From a virus, in IMG/VR virus record IMGVR_UViG_3300028920_000039, positions 62,001 through 126,000 of that record: a stretch of DNA of 64,000 nt; one strand, written 5' to 3'. Under the pieces are notes generated by a model that made no database searches, was not told where the DNA came from, and saw only the letters and a program-made list of their open reading frames with translations. Position 1 is the first letter of the stretch. The number at the start of each line of letters is the position of its first letter. A program made the translations under genes and the position numbers. Below are positions 1-7,886 of this stretch, piece after piece.

Positions 1-1
1 C

Positions 2-481
2 GAAGATCCGATGGCGAAGGATAAGATGCGTGAGTTTCCAGAGGAATCCAAGAAGCTCAACGAAAAAGAAGATGAGCTGAAGGATTGGAAGGGTGACTTT
101 GCTACATTCAACGCAAAACTCTACGGTTGCGCCGAAGATCTGAACATTCCGATGGAAGAGTACGAGAAGGTCATCCAAGCACTGCAGGACAAAGACGCCA
201 TTGGTCTCACCAACGATAAGGTAGAGCTGGATCTCAAGAAGACGAAGGATGTTCTGGTAGACTATCTGAAAGGTCGCGGTGCTGAAGCGGAAGAGGTCGT
301 TGCTGCTACAGACGGCATGACTGAGCCACCGCCTGAACCACAGGATCTCGGAAATGATGAGATGGGCGGAGAGCTTGGTAGTGAGGTTCCGCCGATTGAG
401 AGCAAGGTCACAGAGCAGGAAGAGGGTTCCGACTCTGTTGATGATGATGTGGAGCAGGTTCTTCGTAAGTACTTTGCATGA
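2..481 (+). CDS. Hypothetical acidic protein, probably cut by the window start
   Basis: The frame is open to the left edge and the first Met (position 11) has no clear SD, so this may be the end of a longer protein. From that Met it is 156 residues: a charged Lys/Glu-rich helical part (about 1-95), then an acidic Pro-rich tail beginning TEPPPEPQ. It ends in an ATGA overlap with the next gene. In T4-like head clusters the portal and small core proteins lie just upstream of the protease, so a portal C-terminus or a gp67/gp68-type core protein is possible. That is inferred from position only. Confidence 0.6.
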   Translation, partial: EDPMAKDKMREFPEESKKLNEKEDELKDWKGDFATFNAKLYGCAEDLNIPMEEYEKVIQALQDKDAIGLTNDKVELDLKKTKDVLVDYLKGRGAEAEEVVAATDGMTEPPPEPQDLGNDEMGGELGSEVPPIESKVTEQEEGSDSVDDDVEQVLRKYFA

Positions 482-846
482 ATGAAAGAGACCATATCCG
501 GAAGATTTTCGAGAGTTGTGAGCATGGTGATGATGCGTCTGTTCCGTCCCCGGTTCGGCTGATTGAAGCCGGCCCATCGCAAGAGCTGCCGATTCAGATT
601 CAGGCTAAGGTGATCATGACTGGTGCTCTTCTTGAATCTTCTTTCAAGGAGAAAGCCACAGACGAACCCACAGAGGCGAAGAGTTTCACATTGAATCTTG
701 ACTGGGAGTCCATTAGCGAACAACTCAACAAGGCTGTGAGAGAAGTGGTGGAGGGCCATGCCGGTTGTTCAATATATGCTCAAGGCGGTGGCAATTACTA
801 TCTTGAATCCTGCTTTGTAAATGAGGAATTCAACCGTAGAAGTTGA
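478..846 (+). CDS. Small hypothetical head-region protein
   Basis: A 122-residue protein translationally coupled to the gene before it by an ATGA overlap. I do not recognise the family. The N-terminus MNERDHIRKIF resembles those of the genes at 1234 and 2978 (MN-x2-R-x2-I-K-x-I-L). This suggests a shared short amphipathic helix such as a capsid-targeting signal. The rest is mixed alpha/beta with no cysteine pairs or membrane segment. Location upstream of the prohead protease suggests a prohead or internal head protein. Confidence 0.6.
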   Translation: MNERDHIRKIFESCEHGDDASVPSPVRLIEAGPSQELPIQIQAKVIMTGALLESSFKEKATDEPTEAKSFTLNLDWESISEQLNKAVREVVEGHAGCSIYAQGGGNYYLESCFVNEEFNRRS

Positions 847-865
847 CTAGCAAAGGAGAAGAATC

Positions 866-1231
866 ATGGCTGGTGAACGCGTCGAAAGAGATCAGATCGT
901 CCTGAGAGACCCTACAGGCTGGGTAATGTCAGATGTCCCAATTCACTTTGCGGGAATGGCTGTGTTCATGCGTAACGACTCTAATAGTCCCGCTACTTTC
1001 AGAATTCACGAGAGTGAAAACGGTACTGTTTGGAGTTTGGTGTTGTTTTCAACACATAACGCGTCGGCATTAGCAAGTTTGACAATTGCTCCTTTAAGCT
1101 TCGCAGTAGCTTTGTTTACCTCTGCAGAGCAGTTTGTCAGGCTTTCACTGGCAGATGAGAACCAGGCGGGAGTGTACTGCTCATTGGTCCAGTACCCACC
1201 GAAGGGTCTGGAAGACCTGCCGGGGTATTGA
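866..1231 (+). CDS. Hypothetical beta-rich virion-like protein
   Basis: A 121-residue protein with a good SD (AAAGGAG) ahead of ATG 866. The sequence alternates polar and hydrophobic residues and is rich in Ser, Thr, Val and Phe, as in small beta-sandwich decoration proteins. There is no signal peptide, no membrane helix and no recognisable motif. It sits among head genes and its stop overlaps the untranslated lead of the next gene. A head decoration or minor capsid role is only a guess. Confidence 0.6.
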   Translation: MAGERVERDQIVLRDPTGWVMSDVPIHFAGMAVFMRNDSNSPATFRIHESENGTVWSLVLFSTHNASALASLTIAPLSFAVALFTSAEQFVRLSLADENQAGVYCSLVQYPPKGLEDLPGY

Positions 1232-1233
1232 TC

Positions 1234-1683
1234 ATGAACGACATCAGAGAGAACATCAAAGACATTCTGGTACCTGCAACCACTGAAGCAGAGAAACCGA
1301 TTGACCCCGAAGAGCTGGCTGACAAGTTTGACCCGAGTGCTTTGGAAGCGGAGATTGCAAAACGCCTTGACTTCAAGCCTGCTGGTCTTGAAGTGCTCTT
1401 CAACACCGATGATAAGAAGGCTCGAGTTGAGATAACCAGTGATAACCTGGTTGATAAAGCAGGCATCATGGACCAGGTTTTCTCTGAGGTGGGAATTTAC
1501 AACTTCGGTGGATCCGTAGGATATGATCCTGATGAAGGTACATATGCTTGGGTTCCTGTTCACATGAGTTGGGAACATGTTAGTGGCGGAAGCAACGGTG
1601 GGAAGATGTTTGATGCTTTTTACTTCTTCGACACTGGTCGATGGGAGTTCAGGGATCTGGAACGCTATGCTCCACCAGAGTAA
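1234..1683 (+). CDS. Small hypothetical head-region protein with shared N-terminal helix
   Basis: I start this at ATG 1234; a TTG two codons upstream is in frame but sits inside the previous stop. The product is 149 residues. It opens with MNDIRENIKDIL, which matches the start of the gene at 2978 (MNQLRESIKKIL) and more loosely the gene at 478. The C-terminal half is aromatic and Gly-rich (YNFGGSVGYDPDEG) and looks like a compact folded domain. Function is unknown. The shared N-terminus upstream of a prohead protease is compatible with a capsid-targeting or cleavable leader. Confidence 0.62.
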   Translation: MNDIRENIKDILVPATTEAEKPIDPEELADKFDPSALEAEIAKRLDFKPAGLEVLFNTDDKKARVEITSDNLVDKAGIMDQVFSEVGIYNFGGSVGYDPDEGTYAWVPVHMSWEHVSGGSNGGKMFDAFYFFDTGRWEFRDLERYAPPE

Positions 1684-1711
1684 ACGGATTTGTGATTAAA
1701 TGGAGGATGCA

Positions 1712-2689
1712 ATGAAAGAAGCCAAAGAGAAAGAAGTAGTGGATCTGGAAGGCCGCACCAAGAAGGTGCTGGACAACATGGCCAAGTCCTTTGAAAGGAT
1801 GAGGGACGAAGCCAACAGTCTGATGATGGGCCAGGACAAGTATTGGGCTCACATCATGAAGGGCGTGAAGGAAGAGGCTCAGATTACAGATCGTGATCTT
1901 CTTCTGGCCGGCATGCCGGCTCCTTTGGTGATGGAAGTTATCAGTCTGGAAGAGCAGCCTGCTACTAAGACGTCCACCTACAAAACAGTCTATCTCAAGA
2001 AGAAGGATGGGTCGCAGCAGTCGGTTCCTTTCGATAAAGCGGCAAAGGACATTACACCTTACTCCAAGGCTTTTGAAGGGAACGGCGTCAAAGCAATGGT
2101 GATGGGTGATCCCGACGCTATCCTGAAAGTGTTCCAGAAGCTGTATGGTGATGATATCGTTCAGTGGAGTGTGCCGGCGGAAGAGTCAGCGTTCTTGTTT
2201 CCATCTCTTCAAGCTGCCATTTTGACGGAGATGTACAATGTTGTGAAGTTTCAGAAGGAATCGGCACTCTTTGAGTTGAAGGAAGCCAAGCTTGTTGTCA
2301 AGGAGGACGCAGCCAAGAGAATGGCTGATGCCTTTGACAAGGAAGACAGGCAGGAGCTTCTGGACCTGTTCCCGAATGTGATTCCTGACTATCCGATGCA
2401 GTTGGTGCAGGAAACGAAGACAGTGCTTAACCTCTTGTCCAGTGATGAGATGGCTCGGCTGTTCCCAAACATCAATTCGGAGTATCTCGTCAATTTGAAG
2501 GAATCCGAACTGGAAGAGCTGGCGAATCAGATGGAGGTGGAAATGGCACGCGGGAATGCAGGACGCGGAAGTCGTGGCGCGTGTGGGGGGACTCGCAGAC
2601 GCGACGGATCGGGAGGAGGCGTCGGGAACCGTGGGACCAAGCGGCAACCGAAGAAGAAAAAGAATGCGAAGAAAGGTAAGCCTGCGTGA
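1712..2689 (+). CDS. Hypothetical protein with basic C-terminal tail
   Basis: The start is ATG 1712, placed 5 nt after a GGAGG SD at 1702-1706; the ATG at 1700 overlaps that SD and is less likely. The 325-residue product is helical and charged through about residue 280, then ends in a Gly/Arg/Lys-rich tail (RQPKKKKNAKKGKPA). In the +1 frame the last 150 bases read as a more ordinary sequence (DAEVVARVGGLADATDREE), so an old or recent frameshift may have created the tail. The family is not recognised. Position suggests a head or core role. Confidence 0.6.
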   Translation: MKEAKEKEVVDLEGRTKKVLDNMAKSFERMRDEANSLMMGQDKYWAHIMKGVKEEAQITDRDLLLAGMPAPLVMEVISLEEQPATKTSTYKTVYLKKKDGSQQSVPFDKAAKDITPYSKAFEGNGVKAMVMGDPDAILKVFQKLYGDDIVQWSVPAEESAFLFPSLQAAILTEMYNVVKFQKESALFELKEAKLVVKEDAAKRMADAFDKEDRQELLDLFPNVIPDYPMQLVQETKTVLNLLSSDEMARLFPNINSEYLVNLKESELEELANQMEVEMARGNAGRGSRGACGGTRRRDGSGGGVGNRGTKRQPKKKKNAKKGKPA

Positions 2690-2970
2690 TTCCACCGCTT
2701 GATATCGGAGGAAACTACGTCATAGGGATTCGGAGGTACAGAGACCCATTTATTGTTTTTGTGCTTCCGAATCAGGATTCTTACGAACTAGATATACAGG
2801 AAGCAGAGACGTACATGAAGCTGTTGAAGGTACCGGTTGAGTGCAAGTTTCTGGATTACGTCTGGAACTTTCACGCTGGTAAGCTTACGTTGGACGATAT
2901 GAGATTGGGACCATTGACAGTTGAACAGGCAGAGGCTTACATCAAGAGGCCTGATGCAGTAGCATTTTAG
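2686..2970 (+). CDS. Small hypothetical protein
   Basis: A 94-residue product starting at GTG 2686, which overlaps the stop of the preceding gene (GTGA). It is preceded by AAAGG at 8-9 nt. The N-terminal half is predicted beta strand (YVIGIRRYRDPFIVFVLP) and the C-terminal half contains LTLDDMRLGPLTVEQAEAYI, which looks helical. It has no known motif. Tight coupling to both neighbours places it in the head operon. Confidence 0.55.
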   Translation: MIPPLDIGGNYVIGIRRYRDPFIVFVLPNQDSYELDIQEAETYMKLLKVPVECKFLDYVWNFHAGKLTLDDMRLGPLTVEQAEAYIKRPDAVAF

Positions 2971-2977
2971 GAGTAAC

Positions 2978-3241
2978 ATGAACCAGCTTAGAGAAAGCAT
3001 CAAGAAGATCTTGACACCAACGGTGAAGGAAGGTCTTCTATCTCCTCAAGAGGATAAGGGTACTGAAGAAGGCAGTCTTGAAAAAGCCCTTACTGGTGCT
3101 GAGCTGAAGAACTTCCCGAAAGCAATGAAGCGCCTCGGTAAGCGGTTCTCCACACCTGTAAGGTACAGGAAGGGTCACAAGCGCAAGCCAAGAAAGAAAA
3201 AAGGTGAAGCAGAAGAACAAGAAGCAAGGAGTGCACAATGA
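2978..3241 (+). CDS. Small basic head-region protein with shared N-terminal helix
   Basis: An 87-residue protein with an AGGAG SD at 5 nt. Its N-terminus MNQLRESIKKILTPTVKEG resembles that of the gene at 1234. Residues from about 55 on are strongly basic (RKGHKRKPRKKK) and then acidic. A short basic protein with a targeting-like helix next to a prohead protease recalls the T4 internal and core proteins that are packaged and cleaved. This comparison is by organisation, not recognised homology. It overlaps the protease gene by 4 nt (ATGA). Confidence 0.6.
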   Translation: MNQLRESIKKILTPTVKEGLLSPQEDKGTEEGSLEKALTGAELKNFPKAMKRLGKRFSTPVRYRKGHKRKPRKKKGEAEEQEARSAQ

Positions 3242-5400
3242 AGCTGACAGAAGCGAATGCACCGGATATTTTCATTCCTACCAAGAAGCCTCAGCTGGTA
3301 GAATCCGCTGACGGTTCGAGGTCGGCGCTGGTTTGCGAAGGGATCTTCAGTAAGATCAACGCTCGCAATGAGAACAACCGTCGGTATCCGATGACAGTGT
3401 TTCGGAAGAATCTGGCCGAAGGCTCTGCTTTTCGTAAGCGCATGCAGGCTCGTTCAGTGCTTGGTGAGTTGGAGCATCCAGAGAGTGGTAACACCCATCT
3501 GGAACGAGTTTCCCATCTTATTACAGATGCATGGATCGAGGAGTTGACTGAGCAGAAGATCAAGGACATGAACCTTGATTCTACTCTTGTCAAGCCGGGC
3601 ACCTATGTGCTGGGTAAGTACGAAGTTCTCAACACCCCTCGAGGTGGCATTCTCAGGGCGCTGCACGAAGCCAACGTTAGGGTAGGTATTTCGTCTCGCG
3701 GTCGTGGCGATGTGCGAAATGTGGATGGTGTAGACGAAGTTTGCGATGACTACGAGTTGGATACTTGGGACACGGTTTATATGCCGAGTGTGGTGGAAGC
3801 CAACCCTTCTCCGAAGGTCGTTGAGCAGGCAGGTGGTCTTGGTTCGCAACTCCCTTCTGCGGCTCCGCAGGAGCAGGGAGGCGGAATTACCGGCATCGAC
3901 TCAGACGTCACTCCTAATAATGCAGTTCCAGGCAACTGGAAGCCTGAAGCAGAAGAGATCGTCCGGGCATTGGAAGACACTATTGCGGCAGAGCAAGTTG
4001 ACATTGTCAAGATGGTTGAGCTTCTGCCACGTGGCGTCAATCTGATTGATCAGCTGGCTTCGTTGGAAGACGAAGAAGCCATTAAGCTGAAGAGTCAGGC
4101 GTTGTCACTCATTCGTGTGCTTACTAATAAGATTACAGCTATTGAAACAGGCAAGATGCAGCCTGATAGTGGCGGTGAAGTTGGTGGTGGGGGCGGTGGC
4201 GAGAAGAAGCCTCCTAAGGAGAAAGAGGGCGGCGAGAAGAAGGAGAAAGAGAAAGAGGAGAAGCCCAAGAAGAAAGAGAAAGAGGAGAAGCTCAAGAAGA
4301 AAGAGGAGGAATCGGTTGAAGAGGGCACATTCACCGATCTCGCATCTTCTATCGCCAAGGAACGTCAAGGTGGGGAAGCGACTATGTTCAAGGGCGACAT
4401 CGAAGCCGAATTGAACAAAGCAGGCCATGAACCGACAGACGTTATGGTGACTGAACTCGCCAACGAACTTCGAGCACAAGGGATGGCGGTTGACGCAGAG
4501 AAGTATGAGCATCTCGGCGAAGCCACCAAGGAGAAGATGGACATGATGGTCGACGGTTCTATCGTCTCCGTCAGCGCCAAGAATCTGCTGAAGCGCTTGA
4601 AAGAGCACTACGAGGATCTTGATGCAGAGTGCCCTTGTGCAGTGAAGGACTTCCTGGAGAAACAGGAAGACGATGTCCTCGTTCGAATCTGCTCGAAAGG
4701 GGGCCAAGGATACGTGGTTCGTTTGCTGGAGCCTAGCGTTGGCGAAAGTAACATATTCGTTAAGTATGGGGATGTCAAACCCGCTCAGACAGAGTCAACT
4801 GAAAAGGAGGAAGAGATGAACTTGAAGAAAATGTTGGAGGAACTCGTTAGGAAGAACGACGAACTCCAGAAGCAGTTGGAGGCGAAGGGCGAAGAAGGTG
4901 TACCGAAGATCAGGTACGAAGCTGCCAAGAAGCTCATCGGCCGGTTGGTTGAGAAGCTGAAGGACTCGAACAAAACAGCGGCTCACGAGTCGAAGCGCGT
5001 TGCGGCGGCTACCAAACTTCTTCACAAGCTCGTCAATGAGCGTAAGGGTAAGGAACCTGAGAAGGAAGTTACCACGGAAGGTAAGAAAGATAAAAGACCG
5101 GCAGTGACTGAAAGGAAAGAAACCAAATCCGAAGAGACGCCTGCTGCTGAAGAAGAGAAGAAGGAAAGCAAGGAGGAAAAGAAGGACGCTCCTTCTTCTT
5201 TGGACGAGGCGCTTGCGACGTCTGCGATGGACGTACGGAAGGAGCGTCAGGAACGTCTGATCGCAGCTCCGGAAAAGATAACGGAAGACAGCGCCGATCG
5301 TCGAAAGAGGATTCGCGGCAAGAAGCCTGCGACCGTGGTCGAAGCTAAGCCTCGCCCGACCAACGTGATGGAAGCGCTCAATAGGAAGCTGCAAGGTTAA
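3238..5400 (+). CDS. Prohead protease fused to Lys/Glu-rich scaffold
   Basis: The N-terminal ~190 residues match the T4 gp21 type prohead serine protease (family S80). EGIFSKINARNENNRRYP leads to His80 in LGELEHPESG, and Ser152/153 sit in VGISSRGRGDV. Residues ~320-360 form a Lys/Glu low-complexity block, and ~527-720 form a charged coiled coil typical of scaffold. The 720-residue length is far above gp21 (about 210), so protease and core appear fused in one protein. A second start inside the gene (4816) would make scaffold alone. It would cleave core and capsid proteins during maturation. A strong terminator follows. Confidence 0.88.
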   Translation: MKLTEANAPDIFIPTKKPQLVESADGSRSALVCEGIFSKINARNENNRRYPMTVFRKNLAEGSAFRKRMQARSVLGELEHPESGNTHLERVSHLITDAWIEELTEQKIKDMNLDSTLVKPGTYVLGKYEVLNTPRGGILRALHEANVRVGISSRGRGDVRNVDGVDEVCDDYELDTWDTVYMPSVVEANPSPKVVEQAGGLGSQLPSAAPQEQGGGITGIDSDVTPNNAVPGNWKPEAEEIVRALEDTIAAEQVDIVKMVELLPRGVNLIDQLASLEDEEAIKLKSQALSLIRVLTNKITAIETGKMQPDSGGEVGGGGGGEKKPPKEKEGGEKKEKEKEEKPKKKEKEEKLKKKEEESVEEGTFTDLASSIAKERQGGEATMFKGDIEAELNKAGHEPTDVMVTELANELRAQGMAVDAEKYEHLGEATKEKMDMMVDGSIVSVSAKNLLKRLKEHYEDLDAECPCAVKDFLEKQEDDVLVRICSKGGQGYVVRLLEPSVGESNIFVKYGDVKPAQTESTEKEEEMNLKKMLEELVRKNDELQKQLEAKGEEGVPKIRYEAAKKLIGRLVEKLKDSNKTAAHESKRVAAATKLLHKLVNERKGKEPEKEVTTEGKKDKRPAVTERKETKSEETPAAEEEKKESKEEKKDAPSSLDEALATSAMDVRKERQERLIAAPEKITEDSADRRKRIRGKKPATVVEAKPRPTNVMEALNRKLQG
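4816..5400 (+). CDS. Internal in-frame scaffold product of the protease gene
   Basis: ATG 4816 lies in the same frame as the protease gene and is preceded at 5 nt by GGAGG (4806-4810), as good as any SD in the head operon. The product would be 194 residues, starting MNLKKMLEELVRKNDELQ. It contains only the coiled-coil, Lys/Glu-rich part that behaves like a scaffold. The same logic is known for lambda C/Nu3 and herpesvirus UL26/UL26.5, where a shorter in-frame product supplies excess scaffold. Expression is inferred from the SD and domain boundary, not shown. Confidence 0.55.
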   Translation: MNLKKMLEELVRKNDELQKQLEAKGEEGVPKIRYEAAKKLIGRLVEKLKDSNKTAAHESKRVAAATKLLHKLVNERKGKEPEKEVTTEGKKDKRPAVTERKETKSEETPAAEEEKKESKEEKKDAPSSLDEALATSAMDVRKERQERLIAAPEKITEDSADRRKRIRGKKPATVVEAKPRPTNVMEALNRKLQG

Positions 5401-5412
5401 CAGAGTACAAGT

Positions 5413-5449
5413 AGAAAGGGTCGATATTCGTTCGGCCCTTTCTCTTTGT
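5413..5449 (+). terminator. Rho-independent terminator after protease gene
   Basis: AGAAAGGG (5413-5420) pairs perfectly with CCCTTTCT (5436-5443). The stem extends inward by four more pairs (TCGA with TCGG, one G-U) around a 7-nt loop, then CTTTG follows. It separates the protease-scaffold operon from the capsid gene. Confidence 0.8.
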
Positions 5450-5459
5450 GTGAAAACAG

Positions 5460-5489
5460 TTGTGCTTCTAAACAAGAAAAAAGTATAAC
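5460..5489 (+). promoter_or_regulatory. Candidate promoter for the major capsid gene
   Basis: TTGTGC (5460-5465) and TATAAC (5484-5489) are 18 bp apart, directly downstream of a terminator. They lie about 90 bp before the capsid start, in the longest non-coding gap of the head region. The -35 is weak by sigma70 standards, so a phage-modified polymerase could be involved. Confidence 0.45.
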
Positions 5490-5580
5490 TATAACAGAAC
5501 CGGATTTTTTGTGAAGCGCTGACGAAGGCTGTTAGCAATCCTTTCACAATATTCCTACCCCATAACCTGAGGTACATGTA

Positions 5581-7044
5581 ATGAGAGGCGAAGAAGCCAA
5601 ACATATGCTGGAAACACAACAGGCCAAGGGGTTGTTCCTGGCGGAACGCTGGTGCCAGTTCCCGGGTAAGTCCATTCGCGGATATGAAAAGAGCGATCAG
5701 GTCGACTTCCTGGGTGGCATTGAAGAGGACCATCAGCGCGCTGTAATGGCGCAGATGTATGAGAATACGTTCAAGTGGCTCAATGGGCTGGATGAATCGA
5801 CCAGGACACTTCAGGTCGGTTCGTTCGAAAAGTTCGTGTTCCCCGTCCTCCGCGCCGTCATGGCCAACCTGGTAGCGGCCGACCTTGTTACAGTGAGTCC
5901 GCTGGACGCACCGACAGGGCTTGTGTTCTACTTTGACGTACTCTACGGATCCAACAAGGGCAACATTGCTCGCGGGACGAAGATGTACGACGTTCGTTCT
6001 GGTCCATCCCAGAGTTACCACTATACGGACGAAATTGTGGAACAAGAAAATGAGGGCACTGGCGATGGAGCCACAGCCCAGTTCACAGGCAACCTGGCTT
6101 ACACACCTGTACGTCCAGGAACAGTCTTGATTACCGATGGTACTCTGCGTGTCACAGATGATGGTAATGGCAACCTCGTTGGCAACGTCAACGCTGGTGG
6201 CAACAACACCATTAGCTACGTCACAGGCGCCTTCGATGTTACCTTCTCGGCTAACATCGGCAATGGTGACGACGTCACGGCAACATACGAGTACAACAGT
6301 GAGGCCAATGCCGGCACGCCGGAAATCGACCTCCAACTGACATCGGCTCCGGTGACAGCTCGCACTCAGAAGCTGCGTGCGCGTTGGTCGCTGGAAGCGC
6401 AGCAGGACTTCCAGAGCTACCACGGCATTAGTGCTGAGGTGGAGCTGGTGGCTTTCATGGCGAATGAAATCGCCAAGGAGCTGAACTACAAGGTGATCCG
6501 TCACCTTCGTCAGGTGGCTTCTGCGGGCACAGTGACATGGGATCGCACTCCTCCGACGGGCGTTCCGTGGATCTGGCACAAAGAGTCCATCTATGATGCT
6601 CTCGTGCAGCAAAGCAATCTGATCTTCGACGCGACGCAGCGCGCCGTCGGTAACTGGATCGTCGCGGCCACTTCGGTCTGCAACGTTCTGGAAACCATTT
6701 CGAAGTTCAGTGGTTCCGCTGAAGGTACCACATCGCCTTCCGGTCTCGCGGGCGTCCGCAAGATTGGTAAGGTCGGTGATTTTGATCTGTACAAGGATCC
6801 TACCTATCCGGACGGGGAGTTCATCATGGGCCACAAGGGCTCGAGCTTCTTGGACACAGGGTATATCTATGCTCCTTATCTGCAGCTGTTCACAACCGGC
6901 ACCATCACGCTGGATGACATGATCAGCCGTAAGGGGATGGGTATGCGCACCGGTCTCAAGGTGATCAACAGCAAGATGTACGGTACTGGTACTGTTGAGC
7001 AGACCGGTTTGCCGTTCAGCTGTGATCCTGCTTGTCCTGCGTAA
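5581..7044 (+). CDS. Major capsid protein (T4 gp23-like)
   Basis: A 487-residue protein. The segment SPLDAPTGLVFYFDVLYGS (about residues 104-122) is the characteristic gp23-family stretch (PxGLIFxxxxxYGS), and KELNYKVIRHLRQVASAG plus the C-terminal half fit the same fold. The gene follows the protease and has its own terminator and candidate promoter, as expected for the most abundant protein. Residues ~158-240 are a Gly/Thr/Asn-rich beta module (TGDGATAQFTGNL ... VTATYEYN) that also occurs twice in the wedge protein at 21988. It may be a surface-exposed decoration domain. The start is ATG 5581 after a GAGGT SD. Confidence 0.9.
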   Translation: MRGEEAKHMLETQQAKGLFLAERWCQFPGKSIRGYEKSDQVDFLGGIEEDHQRAVMAQMYENTFKWLNGLDESTRTLQVGSFEKFVFPVLRAVMANLVAADLVTVSPLDAPTGLVFYFDVLYGSNKGNIARGTKMYDVRSGPSQSYHYTDEIVEQENEGTGDGATAQFTGNLAYTPVRPGTVLITDGTLRVTDDGNGNLVGNVNAGGNNTISYVTGAFDVTFSANIGNGDDVTATYEYNSEANAGTPEIDLQLTSAPVTARTQKLRARWSLEAQQDFQSYHGISAEVELVAFMANEIAKELNYKVIRHLRQVASAGTVTWDRTPPTGVPWIWHKESIYDALVQQSNLIFDATQRAVGNWIVAATSVCNVLETISKFSGSAEGTTSPSGLAGVRKIGKVGDFDLYKDPTYPDGEFIMGHKGSSFLDTGYIYAPYLQLFTTGTITLDDMISRKGMGMRTGLKVINSKMYGTGTVEQTGLPFSCDPACPA

Positions 7045-7065
7045 GGATATCCTGCGATCATATCG

Positions 7066-7099
7066 AAAAGGAGCCACTTCGGTGGCTCCTTTTCTTTTT
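7066..7099 (+). terminator. Strong terminator after capsid gene
   Basis: AAAAGGAGCCAC (7066-7077) pairs perfectly with GTGGCTCCTTTT (7082-7093) around a TTCG tetraloop, followed by CTTTTTG. It is a textbook intrinsic terminator. Confidence 0.92.
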
Positions 7100-7129
7100 G
7101 GTTCAAATCAGTACTCACTACGTCCAGTA

Positions 7130-7141
7130 TTTCCGTATAAT
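7130..7141 (+). promoter_or_regulatory. Candidate -10 element upstream of zinc-finger gene
   Basis: TTCCGTATAAT with TATAAT at 7136-7141 sits between the capsid terminator and the gene at 7197. A closely similar TTCGTATAAT occurs at 11368-11377. No convincing -35 is seen at 16-18 bp in either case. The pair may therefore be recognised by a phage-modified polymerase. Confidence 0.45.
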
Positions 7142-7196
7142 ACTGTGAGGAGGTTTTATGTGTATGTAAACTGTAGACACAGAAAAGGAGGAGATT

Positions 7197-7886
7197 ATGA
7201 GCAAGTACAAATATCAAAACCTGAACCCCTTTCCGATTTGGCTTCCGGGCGAGCGTGGCGAGCAAGTCATGTTCCGACCTAATGAGTCAACAACCAAGAA
7301 CTGGTTCTCTCGATTTGTTGGCCCTAAGCGGTTAGCCAGGGTACCAAACGACCCTCGAGCTGTCAGACGAACATCTGTGCCAGCTGTAACAGAGATTCCA
7401 GAGCCTGTCCTCACTACTCAACCACCAAAGGCACCCAGCTTCGCCAACAAGGAGACAGATGAATACACTGTCAGAGATGGGCTATATACTTGCAAGCTGT
7501 GCGGAACATTCGTAACCGGTAGCTCCAGTTCGATGCAGGCACACATTGCTAGCTTCCACAAGAAGCCAGTGAGGGTAGACAAGCCTGTACAGACAGACCC
7601 AGAAGAAAGGGTTGTGGTGAGCTCCAGGGAGAGCGCATCTGCTCAGGCGAAGCCAGAAGACTCTGAAGAAATTACGCGCACAGCAAGCGGCAAGCCGCCA
7701 GTCGAGCCTACACCTGAATCCCCAGCAAAGACACCCGAGAAGCCGCCTGATGCTCCGAAGCCTACAAAGGCTACGGGGAAGAAAGGCGAAGAGTGGTTTG
7801 CTTGCCCACATCCGGGTTGTGGCAAGGCATTCACCTCCAACAGAGGTCTTCAGATGCATATCACTCGGGTGCATGGACGAGACTAG
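7197..7886 (+). CDS. Protein with two C2H2 zinc fingers
   Basis: A 229-residue protein with a strong SD (AAAGGAGGAG). It carries two C2H2 fingers. The first (about residues 97-121) is CKLCG-x12-HIASFH. The second, at the C-terminus (about 202-226), is CPHPGCGKAFTSNRGLQMH with HITRVH and looks strikingly like a eukaryotic classical finger. A ~75-residue Pro/Glu/Lys/Thr-rich linker separates them. Classical fingers usually bind DNA or protein. Placement between capsid and neck genes leaves open a structural, regulatory or host-interaction role. There is a terminator upstream and it abuts the next gene. Confidence 0.75.
   Translation: MSKYKYQNLNPFPIWLPGERGEQVMFRPNESTTKNWFSRFVGPKRLARVPNDPRAVRRTSVPAVTEIPEPVLTTQPPKAPSFANKETDEYTVRDGLYTCKLCGTFVTGSSSSMQAHIASFHKKPVRVDKPVQTDPEERVVVSSRESASAQAKPEDSEEITRTASGKPPVEPTPESPAKTPEKPPDAPKPTKATGKKGEEWFACPHPGCGKAFTSNRGLQMHITRVHGRD

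Noticed and set aside
4795-7077. A 760-codon open frame on the minus strand opposite scaffold and capsid genes
   Set aside because: It is a shadow of the Lys/Glu-rich and codon-biased plus-strand genes, gives an Arg/Leu-rich implausible protein, and covers the terminator and promoter.
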